64,000 nucleotides of DNA. Source: Macrothele yani (lineage: Eukaryota; Arthropoda; Arachnida; Araneae; Macrothelidae). How positions within the stretch are numbered: position 1 is the first letter of the stretch; each line of letters opens with the position of its first letter. Shown here in pieces: positions 10,900-21,564 of this stretch. The notes beneath the pieces are model-generated. The model was not told the origin of the DNA and did not search any database. It saw nothing but the letters and a program-made list of their open reading frames with translations. The stretch is from positions 161,912,709 through 161,976,708 of the forward strand of contig CM076997.1 in the NCBI GenBank assembly GCA_039090855.1, in the 5' to 3' direction. Position numbers and translations under genes: made by a program.

Positions 10900-12030
10900 C
10901 CAACGTCCGTCAGCCATAAATATTCTTTCGAAGGGACGGGAGGGATTAACGTTTGCTGTGAGCACCTGAATCTATATCGAAGTGCAGGTTTCTAAAATGG
11001 AGAGACTGATTTCACATAAAAGACAGGTGCAAGTCAGTAGCGCAAACGAAACGCCCATGCCCCTTTCTGGACAAGATCTAGGACACAAAGCCAATTATTA
11101 GCCAAGAACTGGCACGTCTGCCCACTCGGTCAACGAGCTGCAGCAAATATTTAAATAATTGATTAGATACAAAGCGGAGAGAGGAAAGCTCCATTGGTAA
11201 TGTTCCTTCCCTCGTTTCGCAAAAATAAATTCTGCGCTTCAAAATGTCAGGCTGCAGAAACCCTTCTTCATCATAAAGCAGAAAGAAAGTTTACAAGATC
11301 TGAGACACATCCTTTAATCCCTTAATATCTCAATCAGTCAGTTTAAATAAATGTGCAAAAAAATTATCCAGTTTCAAAACTTTGTTTCAAAAGACTCTTT
11401 CTGTGCTTAATAGATTCAGACCTCAAGGACATGCTTTTCCATATGTAACTAAGAAATAATTTCTTCAATGTAACTTTTAGAACAGTAGATTAGATTATTT
11501 ATCCACTGAAAGAGATAGGAACATTAATAATAAAAAGATAAACGCCTTAAATTCTGTGTTCATTTGTTCTTCTATCAAACACAAATAATTTTGGAAAATA
11601 ACTTTTGAAAACGTAAATATTATTTTCTTCGGGATCCCTAAGGAATGATACTGATGATACGATCCTGTTCTCGGAGAGAAAAAGTGAATTACAAAGTATG
11701 TACCTTGCTCTGGTGAACTAAGGTGTCTTCAAATCCTACTCAGTATAAATAAGAAATAAATCAAAGTCATGGTTTTAAAGTGAGAAATGGTTGGAACTCA
11801 ATAAAGCAGAAACATTTGAAGCTACTCATGGTCAGTCTAAATGTTTCAGAGTTTGACTAAGTGAATATGTTTCTGCATTTAAGAAATGATTTTGACAGCG
11901 AAAATAGATTAAAGGCTGAATTTGTAGGCGAATAAATTCGTCTTTAAAACTTATCGCAGCTTTTGTAGTATTTCACAGGCCAGATGTGTTACCAAAACGA
12001 CCCGAACGGCTTTGCATAGAAGTTCAATTG
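10900..12030. other. Intronic DNA, nothing recognised
   Basis: No exon, transposase or tandem structure seen. Confidence 0.4.
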
Positions 12031-12033
12031 TTC

Positions 12034-13117
12034 CTATTGGGGGAACCGGAAAGTAATGTTTTTGGAAAAGAAGAGAAACAATGTTTTTAACAGAAGAAAT
12101 GTACTTCTTAGTCAATTATATAATCGCCATGATTATCGATCACACTTGCCCATCGTGAAGTCAAACTTTCAATGCCGTCTTTATAAAAAGACGTTGGCTG
12201 TGATGCAAATAAGTACAAGACATCATCATTATTGTGGAACCTTTTCCCATTAAGAAATTACTGCACAGATATATAAACAAATTGTAATCAGATGGTGCTG
12301 TGTCAGGTAATAGCGGAAAGGGGTAGAACTTCCCAGCTAAAATCTCTGATCATCTGCTATGTCCGTCTCGCGTTGTCATGCCGGAGGATGAAACTTTTTC
12401 TGTTGACCAGTGCTGAATGTTTTACAGTAAGAGCTTGCTTCAAATGGTCCAGTTGTTGACAATAGAGGTCTGCTGTTACGATGTGTCCAGGTTCCAAGAG
12501 CTCAAAGTGAGATATGCCAGAGGTAGTCCACCAAATACAGAGCAACACCTTTTTGGGGTGTAGGCCCGGTTTTTCCGTAGCAACTGGTGTCTGACCTGAA
12601 GAAAGCCACTGGTTTTTGCATTTATTGTTCACGTAAGGAACCCACTTTTCATCTCCAGTGACAATTCGATGAAGAAATGGATATTTTTCCTATCGGCTGA
12701 GCAAAGAGTTGCAGATGACTTTGTTGTCAAGTGAAAGCTGCTGTGGGACTCAAACGCCTTGGCTATAGACCTTCCCTATCTGTCGCTGGTGCTCTAGAAC
12801 AGCATACCACGATGCATTAAGATGTTGGGATAATTCATCAATGGTTTGACGAGGATCTGCTTCAACGGCGGAACGCAGCAAGTCATTGTCCAGCTCCGTG
12901 GGCCTTCCTGCAAGAGGGGCATCAGAGAGGTCGAAATTGCCCGACCCCGGAATAGGGCGAACCAACTCTGGCACTTGTTGACATTTAACACATTCGGATA
13001 AATAGCGCAAATATTATTGGTGGCCATGGTTGCATTGTTTCCCTCGTTAAATTCATACAACATACAATGACGAACATGACTGCTCCCCAAACTTACCCCC
13101 CACCCAAACGATATCAC
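12034..13117 (-). pseudogene. Dead mariner-family transposon
   Basis: Transposase relic read from about 13117 down to 12098. In order, in shifting frames: an N-terminal segment with FDLSDAPLAGRPTELD and VEADPRQTIDELSQHLNAS (helix-turn-helix region); VTGDEKWVPYVNNK, holding the first catalytic Asp; CIWWTTSGISHFELLEPG; VNRKSFILRHDNAR, holding the second Asp; then after a gap SFYKDGIESLTSRW and a C-terminal DNHGDYIID stop. Mariners are cut-and-paste DD34D transposases. The segment carrying the third Asp is missing near 12300-12350, and frameshifts occur near 12800-12900. CCGGAAAGTAATG at ~12047-12059 looks like the 3' terminal repeat; the 5' repeat was not found. Confidence 0.85.
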
Positions 13118-13395
13118 CCCCCCCCCCCCCCTAATACTCTGATGTGAGACATTGAAACTTGCATGCTGTAGAATAGGAGATGTTTATGCGCTGGAGAAAT
13201 ACGTCACGAGGTATTGAGCCAAAAGCTGTTCTGTTTATCTTTGGGAAGACGTCTTGAAAACGTGTAACGTGAGAAAAATTTTTCTGGAAAGGTAGGAACA
13301 AATATTTTGAGGTGGTCTGGTCAAGTCCAAAGAAATAGTTATGAGATTCAGTGCGAAATTATACAGCCGAAATGGCAGGAATGAAAGGTACAGGG

Positions 13396-13590
13396 AAGCC
13401 GAAAAGATAATAACTATGATCTACGAAATAAAGATAAAGTCTATGAGCTACAAAGGAAAGATAAAGACTATGAGCTACGAAGGAAAGATAATGACTATGA
13501 TCTACGAAGGAAAGTTAAAGACTATGAGCTACGAAGGAAAGATAATGACTGTGAAAGATAATGAGCAGGACACATAATGACTATGACCTA
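13396..13590. repeat. 27-bp minisatellite, about six to seven copies
   Basis: Unit AAAGATAATGACTATGA + TCTACGAAGG, with A/G and T/C variants. Because 27 is a multiple of three, the + strand stays open and yields an artefactual nine-residue peptide repeat (MSYEGKIKT-like). There is no sign that it is translated. Confidence 0.9.
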
Positions 13591-13810
13591 CGAAAGGTCC
13601 TGTGTGAGCTATTAGTTGAATGCAATTGAACATCCAGTTGCATGTGAAAATCGTTATAAATGAAGTCGTTTAATGCATGTCGTTTCCCAAAGGAGAGTTT
13701 GATGATTGTAGGACAGATGATATTTCTGTGATGAGCCAATTAATAATCTCAGAGAGTTCAGAAATATGCATGAATATAAACCGAAAGATCACTGCATTAT
13801 GACCAACTAC

Positions 13811-15136
13811 CTAACTCTTCGTAGGATCACCTTTTGTACTCAATATAGCAGCTATCTGACGTGACACCGATTCAATAAGATGCCGTAAGCAAGTGGGAAG
13901 TATTCCAAACCAAGCTGTGTGTAATGCGGACTTCCACGCAGGTATTGAGATGACTGGCGTATCCAGGTGCCTAATATGCCTTTCCATAGTGTCCCGCAAG
14001 TGATATATAGTATTGATATTGGGGGACGTTCGGTGGCTTATAGATATGCTGGAAGTCTGAACTGTGTTCCTCAAACCATTCCTGCGCAACATTGGACCTA
14101 TGACTCGGCTCACTGTCATCTTAGGAGACACAGTCGCCATCCAGGAAAACAGTGCATTATTGCTGGGTATACAGAGTCAGCAGGCAATTCACGATAGTGT
14201 GTACCAGTCATAAGTTGTACCACGTGCACTAGGGGTCCATGTTCTTCCCAGGTACATATGCTCGACATAATACAAACGCTTCCACCGGTTTGCACTGTGA
14301 AGACCATGCAGAATGGATCGAGTATCTCATGTGTTTGCTCCAAACACCTATACGATCATCCATGGAGTGAAGTACACCATGAAAGTCTTTTGAACCTTTG
14401 CACCAGGAACGGCTTTTGAACCTTTGCACCAGGAAAGTCTTTTGAACCTTTGCACCAGGAAATTCTTTTGAACCTTTGCACCAGGAAAGTCTTTTAAACC
14501 TTTGCACCAGGAAAGTCTTTTGATTCTTTGCACCAGGAAAGTCTTTTGAACCTTTGCACCAGGAAAGTCTTTTGAACCTTTGCACCAGGAAAGTCTTTTG
14601 AACCTTTACACCAGGAAAGTCTTTTGAACCTTTGCACCAGGAAATTCTTTTGAACCTTTGCACCAGGAAAGTCTTTTGAACCTTTGCACCAGGAAAGTCT
14701 TTTGAACCTTTGCACCAGGAAATTCTTTTGAACCTTCGCACCAGGAAAGTCTTTTGATTCTTTGCACCAGGAAAGTCTTTTGAACCTTTGCACCAGGAAA
14801 GTCTTTTGAACCTTTGCACCAGGAAAGTCTTTTGAACCTTTGCACCAGGAAAGTCTTTTGAACCATTGCACCAGGAAAGTCTTTTGAACCGATGGACCGT
14901 GGTTAGGGGAGGACATCGTCGGTGTCGTCTGCTGTTATAGCCCATACGTGCGAGAGTGCGTCGCATGGTCATGACAGACACTGTTTCGTGTTGACCTCTG
15001 TCCCTGCGAGTCGTCGGTCTCGGCCTCATATTTCAAATCAATATTTCGCTGTTCTGGGTAGTTTTGCCTCCGAGTTGTTACTTCGCCATTTGCACGCCAG
15101 CCCTGATGCACTTTAGTACGGCGGATCGTCAACAAC
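13811..15136 (-). pseudogene. Dead Tc1-like transposase interrupted by a minisatellite
   Basis: Read from right to left: an N-terminal helix-turn-helix region ending MTMRRTLARMGYNSRR and PPLTTVH; then the 26-bp minisatellite (14381-14890); then catalytic-region remnants in shifted frames (HEILDPFCM, TGGSVCIMSSICTWEEHGP, MTGTHYREL); and the C-terminal SPNINTIYHLRDTMERHI and LIESVSRQIAAILSTKGDPT, which aligns with the usual ESMPRRV.AVL.AKGGPTKY ending of Tc1-like proteins. The SPDLNPIEHLWD motif has decayed. Several frameshifts make the gene non-functional. Terminal repeats were not identified. Confidence 0.85.
14381..14890. repeat. 26-bp minisatellite, 19.6 copies, inside the Tc1-like gene
   Basis: Nineteen complete units and one 16-bp partial unit of GAAAGTCTTTTGAACC + TTTGCACCAG, with no indel anywhere. 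Sub-variants recur: GAAATTC at units 4, 11 and 14, and GATTC in place of GAACC in units 6 and 15, which suggests block duplications. All three minus frames are open, and each cycles through a 26-residue repeat because 26 is not a multiple of three. The unit resembles the adjoining transposase codons (HRFKRLSW). Confidence 0.95.
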
Positions 15137-15305
15137 CCACCAGTTTAGCCGTTTGGGTAATCGAGGGATTCGATCTCCGAGCTCTCCCAATCTGTCGTTT
15201 TACAAATTCCGATAAACCCTTTCGTTTGCTCATCACGCTCCGAATGTTACTACATATTCTCCGCTCACGCCTTATATATGCTACGTAAGTCGACTAATCG
15301 CGGCC

Positions 15306-15739
15306 CATAAGTGTAGCGTCGGGGGACACGGGGGAACTGGCACGTGCCCCCAAACGTAAAAAGTCGAAAATGTAATAACTATTCTTTCGCCTTTTAACTG
15401 TTATAAAGTGTGACATAAAACCAAAGGAGCAACACTACGCAGTAGTGAACATTCCATGAACAATAGCATGCTGTCATCTGATGACGGTTTTCAGCATCAG
15501 ATAACTGCATGAGTTGCTTTGAAAGGCATATTTTTTTCATCCTCATTACGGTGACTCAACGGAAGACTGGCACACCTCGTAGTTTTGGTTATATTCGGTA
15601 TGCAAAAAACCGAAGTTATAGCAATAATGGCAAATGAACAGGAGCATTTTCCAAGAATCCCGCCAAACCAAGAAAAAAATTAGTTTCACTTATTTGTGTC
15701 CATCCCCCTCCAAAAAAAATTTGTCACGCTACGCCTATG
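15306..15739. mobile_element. MITE-like element, ~434 bp
   Basis: Left end CATAAGTGTAGCGT and right end ACGCTACGCCTATG are inverted (12 of 14 match). A G-rich then C-rich zone lies just inside the left end, and a CCCCCTCC plus A run inside the right. No coding potential. The target-site duplication is not clear, so the superfamily is unknown. Confidence 0.55.
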
Positions 15740-15744
15740 AACCG

Positions 15745-16857
15745 CGCACTCCCGTAAAGCACGTGGTGAATGGGCCACATCCACTTTTTATAAGGGTGGT
15801 GATCACTTTATAAGGGTGGTGATCACCTTTTATAATTCAGTGATCACTTGGTGTATCTATTGTAGTAAGGAGAGAGACATAAAAAAACAGGTTGAGAAGT
15901 AGAGAATAGAGGGTGAAATTGTGCATGGGCGGATTTTCTTTAGATTTTGCTTCTCTGTCCAATAGAGACATAATATTTTCCTTTCAACATTCTGAAGTTG
16001 AGGAAATACGTTTGCTGAGAGAGCGACTGATAGACATATTAGATATCACGTTATCCATTTTGTATGTGACCAAGAGAAAGAAAAGCGCATATTTGGCATG
16101 ACTTCAAACAATACATATAATGTCAAGCAAAGTCATTGTCATTCAAACTCTAAAATCACTGTTGGTTTTTGCGTTTTTCGTTGCCTTAAACCACAACTTA
16201 AAGCGAGAGAAATCTTTTAAATAAAGTAACTGCCATTCTTTGCTCATATCGCACAACGGTGAAAGGATTTTCTTTTTCGCTTTAAAAAACACTCAGATTT
16301 ATTTTCATGCAACAGCAAAATTAAAATTAAATATAAAAATCAAATGTTTGGCAATTTTTCGTGCTACGGAAATCAAAATTTTTGCCTTTGTTTCTTCGTT
16401 GTACATGTCAACGATTCAAAGTTTAATTGTGTTTACGCAATTGCTTCCCTTGGTAAACCTAATTAGAATTCTGCAGGTTGGAGAGCTCTTACAATACTGT
16501 CAATTATAAAACTAGCTGGTTTATTTACTCCGCAAATTCCCTCTTGTTGAATCTAAAGAATTCGCTTTCTTTCTTTTTTTACGGTTGTCTTTCATCTCTC
16601 CGTCAGCGATCAACGAATAACCTAACTCATTTCATTCTTTCCTTATTTCAGCTATGTATGGGAGCCAAGACAAAGGAAAAAACTAATTTATTTAATTGAA
16701 AATGTTCTCATGTTGAATCTAAATAAACAGTTGCTCACTTTTATCATCCGTCTTCTTGCTTTTTTTTTTGTGTGCTAAAAAGAAATAACAAATTGCTATC
16801 TTTCTGGTTTTTTTTTCCTTCGGCTGATGTTAACGAAGTGACGATTCTTTTGAACAG
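15745..16857. other. Intron upstream of the Ig7 exon
   Basis: Contains a short tandem duplication at 15788-15828 (TTTATAAGGGTGGTGATCAC twice). A pyrimidine-rich stretch at 16801-16820 is followed by an AG acceptor at 16856-16857. No second Ig exon seen. Confidence 0.5.
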
Positions 16858-17142
16858 TTCCTCCGTCTATCAGTCCGTTCAGCTTCCCGAAGAATCCCCA
16901 AGAAGGAATGCGAGCAAGTGTTTCCTGCAGTGTACCCGTGGGAGACGCCCCCATTCGAATTTCCTGGCTGAAGAACGGAATTCCGCTCTCCCTGGAGACC
17001 GGCATTTCACTCGAAATGATCGACGATTTTGTGTCTACTCTGGTGTTCAAGTCCTTGCGACAGGAACACAGCGGAACCTACACCTGCGTGGCTTACAATG
17101 AAGCAGCTACAGTGAATTATTCTGTGCCATTATCCGTCAGCG
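16858..17142 (+). CDS. Dscam: Dscam exon: Ig7 domain (complete)
   Basis: A 285-bp exon coding one full immunoglobulin domain of a Dscam-type homophilic adhesion receptor (neuronal wiring and, in arthropods, immunity). It opens VPPSISPFSFP, the typical start of Dscam Ig7. It then shows the first Ig Cys in RASVSCSV, the core Trp in IRISWLKNG, FVSTLVFKSL, and the second Cys in HSGTYTCVAYN (the DxGxYxC-type motif), ending NYSVPLSVS. The acceptor is AACAG|TT and the donor G|GTAAGT. The exon is phase 1 at both ends, so its last G joins CA of the next exon (Ala). In insects this domain is encoded by the hypervariable exon-9 cluster; here only one copy is visible. Orthology to Dscam1 rather than a paralogue cannot be settled from this window. 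Confidence 0.9.
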
Positions 17143-17499
17143 GTAAGTAAAAGCTTCTCTCAGTAAGATAATTATTTCTCCAACAGAAGATTACAAAATA
17201 AAAGGAGGTTTGAGATGTAGTTGCATTTTAACAATTCAAATGCTTCTGAGCGTCCTTTATAGGTCATTCTAACTATTATAAACTCTTCCACATAGCGTAA
17301 AATAGAACGGAAGCTAATTGAATTTCCACAAGGATTCATTTGTTCCTCTGTTCCAGACATAGATCTTGACAAAAAAGTCAATAGGTTTGATGAAACTACA
17401 ACTGCATTATTATGACCTGCAAGAAATATTAGCAAAGCCACATCAAAGTTATATCTTCATATTTATTCTTTGAAATACGCATAAAAATTAACAACAAGT

Positions 17500-17935
17500 T
17501 AGTAAAATCATGCAATGCATTGATTATCATACGCTTTCCAACATACCAGAAATCATTACTCAAGTAATGAGGATACTGGCTGTTGAAAAAATCTCGCTCC
17601 TGTGCCCTGCCTTTTGACCCAATTTCGATTATATTCGACAGAACCGGTTCAGTATAGTTCCGGAACAACATGACAAAGTTTTGTCACAATGGAAACATTT
17701 TTACATACGTTATGACGCTTAAGGACGATGGAATGGATCCCGCTCTTATGTCCTGACCGTTGAACTCATTTCGCCCATTTTCAATAGGGTTCGTTCTTAG
17801 GTTGTCCCCTAACACATCCTAAAATTTCATCGAAATAGAACCATTTTTACGCGAGTTATCGTGCGGACAGACAGACAATCAGACTCACAAAGCTGGAGGA
17901 AATACGTTTCTTCAACCTACGGTTGGAAAGCCTAA
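17500..17935 (+). repeat. Dispersed repeat R1, copy 4
   Basis: Leader AGTTAGTAAAATCATGCAATG, CGACAGAACCGGTTCAGTAT block, one ~145-bp unit, and terminus GAGTTATCGTGCGGACAGAC through CTACGGTTGGAAAGC. Lies about 360 bp downstream of the Ig7 exon, same strand as the other three copies. Confidence 0.8.
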
Positions 17936-18293
17936 ATAGCCACAAGGCTTCAAGACACGTATTAAAATCTGGTTTGATAGGTATAAAAGGAAGATAAGAG
18001 AGACCATTGAAATATTTTCACACCAGGAAGGGTGTAACGATTAATTTTCAACCGATTTACCACGCGGATAGATTGTTTTGCTGCATCTCTTCCTCTACTT
18101 ACCTTGCATCTCTTCGACCACATACACAGATAGACGGCGTATGATGTCACAACCTTTGACACGTACATCGAAAAGGCACATGACATTAGGCAAAAAATTA
18201 TCTCGTATTGTGTTTATAGTTACTTGGAGTGCTGCATTAAAGCAAATTTTATTAATTTTAACAGGCGAGAAAATTATTAAATGACTAAGAAGA

Positions 18294-18412
18294 TTTTATT
18301 AATGTATCGTAAAAAACTTCAGTATATCATTGACGTATCGTAAAAAACTTCAGTATATCATTGACGTATCGTAAAAAACTTGAGTATATCATTAATGTAT
18401 CGTAAAACTTTT
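18294..18412. repeat. 31-bp minisatellite, ~3.8 copies
   Basis: Unit ATTGACGTATCGTAAAAAAC + TTCAGTATATC; the outer copies carry ATTAATG in place of ATTGACG. Confidence 0.9.
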
Positions 18413-20368
18413 CTTTACAGTTGTATGGTGTCAGTCATCGGTATAGGAATGCCATTTTTAGTTTCTGTTACAGTTGTTGCATGAATTTTGTATTTCACAT
18501 TGTGATATTAATTTTTCAGTTTTACTGAAGATGAAGCGAGAAGAAAACCATGTCTGATAGTCTTCAGAAGGAAAGGTTTCACTGCATCTCCGCGGAGGAA
18601 GGAATAGCTTATATGTATTTTACTTTATATCAAATATTGTAAGCAGATGAAAACGCTGATTATCCGGGGTTAACCGATAGTCGGATAAATCGTGATCTTC
18701 TGTGGTAAACATACAAATTTCATTTATTTTTATAGTTCTTTATGCAAGTGGATTTCTAGCGGCATATTACGAACAACAATGTTTAAATAAACCGCATATA
18801 TCGAAGTTCAGCACTGTTATCAGCAACCGAAATAAGTGGCACCCATCTAGTTTTTTCACTGGAAAACTAGGAATGGCCTGCTGTTGAAAACAATGCGTGG
18901 TTTTTCTTACAGATAGGTCAGCACATGAAGACCTAAATGTTTCAGTTGCTTCTTTACTGATTCCCGCTTCCCTAAATGCTTGCTAAATATACATCTACTA
19001 AGAAAATGCTGTCACCTATCAAAAAATGCTGTCATCTTCACCCTGCTTACTAACATACATCTCCTAAGAAAATGCAATCGCTTTCTCCCTCTCCGCCTAT
19101 CACTCATTTAATCTCTGTTGAGAAAATATTTTAGATTATTTTGCATCTATAGAAACATCCCGCGCCACACGAAGTCGGAAAACATTTAAAACAGCGTTCC
19201 TGAGAAGAACAAAGTAAGCAAAAATTGGCTCCTATATCCGAGATAACATGTAATAGGTGAAATTTCAAATTTTTTGCAGTTTAATTGTTCTATTTGTTAA
19301 ATATTTTGCTTAATGCAGATCTCACTCCTGTTATTTTGATAGCAATAATTTTTTACGTTATAAGTATTACTTACCTTCGGCTAATTGACAAATATATTAT
19401 GATTGTTTAGATTTGATCTGATATAATGTAATAAGACAAAAATGCTGGTATTTTTATTTGCCTGATTTTAATGAAGGTCGCATATATCGAATGTTTTTGA
19501 CTCTCTCTTCGATTTAGATATGTTCGAATTCGACTGTATTTAACATGTGTAAAAGCTTAAAGTACATGAGAAACAAACTTGCATTTAAGCAAATTAAATG
19601 AATTAAAATAAATATAATGACGCAGATGTATCGAAAGAAACATCTTGTATTATTTTATGTTTCTCGCCCCTAATTTGGAGTTTTTAAAATAGGGCTGTAG
19701 AACAAGCACACCAGTGATTCTACATTAAGGACTCGAACCCGAAAACAGCTCGGATGATTAGTGAGTAGAGGCAGCCTCTTATTACTTGGCACCAAGGCGG
19801 CGACATCGCATTATGAGGTACACACGCACAGTCCTCATTCTGGCGAAGACAGGAACAAGTTTCCAGGAGGGAGGCACAGACACGTCTGACTGGTTGAGAG
19901 TAGAAGAACAGCATCTTAAGTAAAATTAATGATAAAGTGTTTCAAGCGACTCCCTCATAAAGGGTCAGTTTTTCTCCACAGTGATGTTTTATTTGTCCTT
20001 AGAGAGAGGCGAATCATTTCATGTGTCTACTAGAGTTTACGTGATGGAAAGCTATAGCTGCATCTGTGGATGATTGTTCAAATGGTGCACTTCTGGCTAT
20101 TGTTCACGTAACACCCAGTTTCGAGTCCCGAATGAGACATGAGCGTTGAATTTGTGCAATAACTTTGGTTCCTCTTTCTGGTGTTCGCAAATTACGTACG
20201 GACGACATTTTGTCGTAAGTGACTTTAAATCCCCATGTATAACGAAGGAAGATTATCTTGCAAAGTGCATAGTAGTTTTACTTTTTTGCCCAGGTCTTCC
20301 AGTTTTAAATATTTGTACGCAGGTTCTTCTCAGTAAACGTTATTTCTGCGTTTCTTTTTGTCTTGCAG
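18413..20368. other. Intron between Ig7 and Ig8 exons
   Basis: Mostly AT-rich unique DNA. AAGAAAATGC.(G)TC blocks near 19000-19080 are weak local repeats. The only other candidates are two tRNA-like B boxes (about 19730 minus, 20120 plus). No exon visible. Confidence 0.45.
19725..19905 (-). mobile_element. Possible tRNA-derived SINE remnant
   Basis: On the minus strand an A-box-like TTGGTGCCAAGTAATAAG is followed about 45 bp later by GGGTTCGAGTCC, a B box, in tRNA-like spacing. No second copy or A-rich tail was recognised, so the call is tentative. Confidence 0.35.
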
Positions 20369-20488
20369 CACCCCCTAGGTGGAGAATTGAGCCTTCTGAT
20401 CAATACGTAGCTGTTGGAGGTACAGTGATAATGGACTGCACTGCATATGGAAGACCAGAGCCAAGAGTCATCTGGAAGAAAAGCGAAG
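20369..20488 (+). CDS. Dscam: Dscam exon: Ig8, N-terminal half
   Basis: A 120-bp exon reading (A)PPRWRIEPSDQYVAVGG, then VIMDCTAYGRPEPRVIWKK and SEG. It gives the A-C strands of Ig8 with the first Cys and the core Trp. APPRW..EP(S/T)DQ closely follows the well-known opening of Dscam Ig8 after Ig7. The acceptor is TCTTGCAG|CA and the donor G|GTAAAA, phase 1 at both ends. It joins the Ig7 exon across a 3.2-kb intron and the second half of Ig8 at 42766 across a 22.3-kb intron. The donor is weaker than consensus at +5 and +6. Confidence 0.9.
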
Positions 20489-20808
20489 GTAAAATACTGA
20501 TCTACATTAAACAAATGGAATACTTTAGAAAAAACTCAATATGTAAAAATAAATATCGCTAAAACAGATGTGAATGTGTGGATGATAAATTCATTTTTAG
20601 AAGTTTTATTATTGTACATGTAATTATATAGGCCGGTTTGTGAGTCATGAGACTATAAAACGTGTTCCTCATTTTCACCCAGTATTATACCATAATTTTT
20701 AATGAAGTTCACGGCAATTGAAGTGAAATCATCCCCTCGTTGTTTCATCTGGATTAAACCTTGGTAATAATATTCCTCATAAAATAATGCAAAACACCTA
20801 TTTATACA

Positions 20809-21335
20809 CTATATTGACAAAGTCACCGGGCACCCCTTCAAAAGCAAATGAACGGTTCCGCTGCGTTGTTAAGATGCGCGGTACAGCTGCAAATGGTATA
20901 AATACAAGCCTGCAGCTGAAACCGATCATATCACACTGTGGGGTGAGTGAAAATTTCGCGGCGGGAGAGAACTGACTTTGAGACAAGAAAGATTGTTGGG
21001 TGTTATATTAGTCGGTTGCCCATAAGAGAAACTGAGAGACGTTTAAACATACCCAAGTCAGCTGTTTTGGATGTTCAGAATAAGTGGAAAACACATGGCG
21101 TGCTTGAAGCAGCAAAACGTACCGGCAGACCAAAGAAAATCAGTGATAGAGGGCGTCGAAGCCTCCGGAGAGTCATTACAGATAATCGACGGAGTACTGC
21201 ACAATACCTTAGTATACAGGTGAATATCAATGCTCGAACTTCCATTCACACAGAACTTCATTTCGTGGGTTACCGTGGTCGTGCGGCTGCTCATAAGCCT
21301 TTCATTTCCACTCGGAAGGCTCCTGCATGTTAATT
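20809..21335 (+). pseudogene. Tc1-like transposase, N-terminal fragment
   Basis: Starts with a Tc1-type end (CACTATATTGACAAAGTCAC). It codes the paired helix-turn-helix DNA-binding region: KIVGCYISRLPIRETERRL, SAVLDVQNKWKTHG, the AT-hook-like GRPKKIS, and RRSLRRVITDNRRSTAQYL. It stops in the second HTH near HFVGYRGRAAAHKP. The whole DDE catalytic domain and right terminal repeat are absent. A poly-T run follows at 21381-21400. Confidence 0.85.
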
Positions 21336-21564
21336 CTTCTCCTGCACAGCATCCATTTTTTCTGCTGTCATGTAGTTGTTGTTTTTTTTTTTTTTTTTTT
21401 ATGCCCTCAGTTGACAATATGTTCATCTATCATGAGGCATTGTTACGTTTATGTAATAAAATGCAATGAAATAATGTTCAGGGATAGTTTTGGTAAAATA
21501 TATTGTTGAGTAGCAATTAAGTAAATTATTGTTATGTCACTTCACCGCATGTAGCGCTATGATA

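Noticed and set aside
13341..13577. 78-codon frame with nine-residue repeats as a small secreted or structural protein
   Set aside because: It is a 27-bp minisatellite. There is no signal peptide, splice context or independent support.
14229..15029. 266-codon repetitive open frame on the minus strand as a real repeat protein
   Set aside because: The frame stays open only because the 26-bp unit has no stop in any minus phase. Both ends are decayed Tc1 transposase.
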